Positions 62,566 through 64,000 of a stretch of DNA of 64,000 bases are shown piece after piece. The notes beneath the pieces are model-generated. The model searched no databases, was not told the origin of the DNA, and saw only the letters and a program-made list of their open reading frames with translations. Source of the DNA: UBA4971 sp900019985 (GTDB lineage Bacteria; Bacillota; SHA-98; UBA4971); the NCBI GenBank assembly GCA_050949175.1, contig JBMNFG010000009.1:558001-622000 (forward strand), read 5' to 3'. The first letter of the stretch is position 1, and each line of letters begins with the position of its first letter. A program made the position numbers and the translations under genes.

Positions 62566-62594
62566 TTGTTTCAGCCCCAGGATGGTGGTATAAT
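62566..62594 (+). promoter_or_regulatory. Sigma-A promoter of lepA
   Basis: TTGTTT (62566-62571), 17-base spacer, perfect TATAAT (62589-62594) with TG one base upstream (extended -10). A GC-rich hairpin (ATGTGGCC with GGCCGCAT) lies in the leader before the lepA start. Confidence 0.65.
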
Positions 62595-62661
62595 AAACCG
62601 CGGATGTGGCCGGGATAAGCTTTGGCCGCATTTGTCTCATAATACGGAGGTGCGATATTTA

Positions 62662-64000
62662 TTGGAGAATTCCAACGTAAGGAATTTCTGCATAATTGCC
62701 CATATAGATCATGGAAAGTCTACGCTTGCAGACAGGATACTGGAAGCTACATCATCCATTTCTCAGCGCGGAATGACTGAACAGGTCCTTGACAGCATGG
62801 ACCTTGAGCGGGAACGGGGAATCACTATTAAGGCCAAGGCAGTCCGGCTCGAATACAAGTCTTCTGAAGGAAAGGACTATGTCTTTAACCTTATCGATAC
62901 TCCGGGGCATGTAGACTTCAGCTATGAGGTTTCTCGCAGTCTTGCCGCGTGCGAAGGTGCTATACTTGTCGTTGACGCATCCCAGGGAATTGAAGCCCAG
63001 ACCCTTGCCAATCTCTATCTTGCGATTGAGAATGACCTTGTGATAATCCCTGTGATTAACAAGATAGATTTACCCAATGCAGATCCGGAAAAGGTTGTTA
63101 GGGAGCTTCAAGATGCTATCGGATTTGCCAGGGATGAGTTCATATTTGTTTCAGCGAAAACCGGGGACGGTGTACAAGAGGTGTTGGAGGCTATTGTGAG
63201 ACAGGATCCCTCCTCCCAGCGGAAATAAAGAGGCTCCATTGAGGGCGTTGATATTTGATTCACACTTTGATCCCTATAAGGGAGTCATAGCATATATAAG
63301 GATTGTAGACGGCCATATTGCGCCGGGGATGCCAATAAAGCTGACGGCAACGGGTAAAGAATTCGAGGTAATGGAGGTAGGCGTTTTCAAACCGGATATG
63401 GATGAGACTGAGTATTTGTCCGGAGGCGAAGTTGGGTACGTAGCGGCAGGGGTAAAGAACGTCCAGGACATGCGCGTTGGCGATACGATTACTTCTGCCG
63501 CGTCTCCTGCAGAAGAGCCTCTTCCCGGATACCGGAAGGTAAGGCCTATGGTGTTTTGCGGGCTTTATCCTGTAGAGGCAGGTCAGTATGAGAATCTTCG
63601 TGACGCACTAACCAAGCTCAAGTTAAACGATGCTTCTCTCGTGTTTGAGCCTGAGACGTCTGTGGCTTTGGGTTTCGGTTTCAGGTGTGGTTTTCTCGGG
63701 CTTTTGCACATGGAAATAGTCCAGGAGCGCCTTGAGCGGGAATTCGATCTTAGCTTGATAACAACAGCGCCCAGTGTGATATACCGGGTCAGGCTAGACG
63801 TCCGGAGAAGTTGTGGAAATCGACAACCCGTCTAAGCTGCCTCAAAGCACGAAGACTCCAGGCTCATTGAAGAACCCTTTGTGAAGGCTACAATCATCAC
63901 CCCTTCCGACTATATCGGGCCTGTAATGGAGGTCTGTCAGGAAAGGCGCGGCGAGTACAAGGATATGGAGTATTTGAGTGAAAACCGCGTCAGGCTTACT
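62662..64000 (+). pseudogene. lepA: Elongation factor 4 (LepA), interrupted by three indels, incomplete at window end
   Basis: LepA is a ribosome-associated translational GTPase. The first part (TTG 62662 behind GGAGGTG) shows NFCIIAHIDHGKSTLADRIL, RERGITIKAKAVRLEY and DTPGHVDFSYEVSRSL. The frame then breaks at about 63195-63205: one extra base between IVRQ and IPPPSGNKEAPLRALIF. The domain II/III region continues in a second frame to about 63800, where a second extra base precedes TSGEVVEIDNPSKLP. A third shift near 63850 restores EEPFVKATIITPSDYIGPVM to the end of the window. The family continues well past position 64000. Either a recent pseudogene or indel errors near a contig end. Confidence 0.85.

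Overview
The window reads as one chromosomal segment of a spore-forming, anaerobic, Firmicutes-type (Bacillota, clostridia-like) bacterium of roughly 50% GC. The grounds are a complete spoIIIA operon, a gerA-type germinant-receptor operon, split spoVB, RqcH, RemA, an S-box (SAM-I) riboswitch, sigma-A promoters of Gram-positive type, many TTG/GTG starts with strong Shine-Dalgarno sites, and oxygen-sensitive redox enzymes (tungsten-type aldehyde:ferredoxin oxidoreductase, many Fe-S proteins, ETF-linked lactate dehydrogenase). Species cannot be named from the sequence. I saw no tRNA, rRNA, CRISPR array, IS element or prophage.

Layout. 1-2.2 kb: secD-secF. 2.2-4.9 kb (minus): SERCA-like Ca2+ P-type ATPase. 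5.0-6.7 kb: rqcH. 6.7-7.8 kb (minus): an uncharacterised tandem P-loop ATPase. 8.1-11.8 kb: yicC-mihF-remA-gmk-rpoZ-coaBC. 11.9-13.6 kb: aminopeptidase and efp. 13.7-19.1 kb: spoIIIAA-AH, preceded by a hairpin that buries the spoIIIAA ribosome-binding site. 19.3-21.1 kb: accB-accC. 21.1-32.4 kb: a long operon asp23-amaP-DUF2273-nusB-xseA-xseB-ispA-[OLE RNA]-oapA-dxs-tlyA-nadK-argR-recN.

32.5-38.5 kb: a redox cluster with HcnABC/sarcosine-oxidase-like subunits, a polyferredoxin, a tungsten aldehyde oxidoreductase and a MoaD-like protein. 38.6-41.9 kb: an unusual fusion of a cell-wall amidase with an F420-ligase-like domain, then spoVB broken by a frameshift. 42.0-46.0 kb: GntR regulator, etfB, etfA and a GlcD-type dehydrogenase (lactate-oxidation module). 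46.2-53.3 kb: miaB-mutS-mutL-miaA-hfq. 53.4-57.7 kb: gerAA-AB-AC plus a small membrane protein resembling germinant-receptor D subunits. 57.7-60.5 kb: SAM-I riboswitch and metN-metI-metQ. 60.6-62.4 kb (minus): arsR-radical SAM operon. 62.6 kb to the end: lepA, interrupted by three apparent indels and running off the window.

The standout is the roughly 620-nt non-coding, highly structured segment at about 25218-25840, between ispA and the gene for a small multi-pass membrane protein. Position, size, structure and neighbours fit OLE RNA (Ornate, Large, Extremophilic), and the next gene fits its membrane partner OapA. The RNA appears to have its own sigma-A promoter, and an 11-bp perfect helix can close its two ends. 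OLE is a known class, so this is a new instance rather than a new class, but one with its promoter and boundaries visible.
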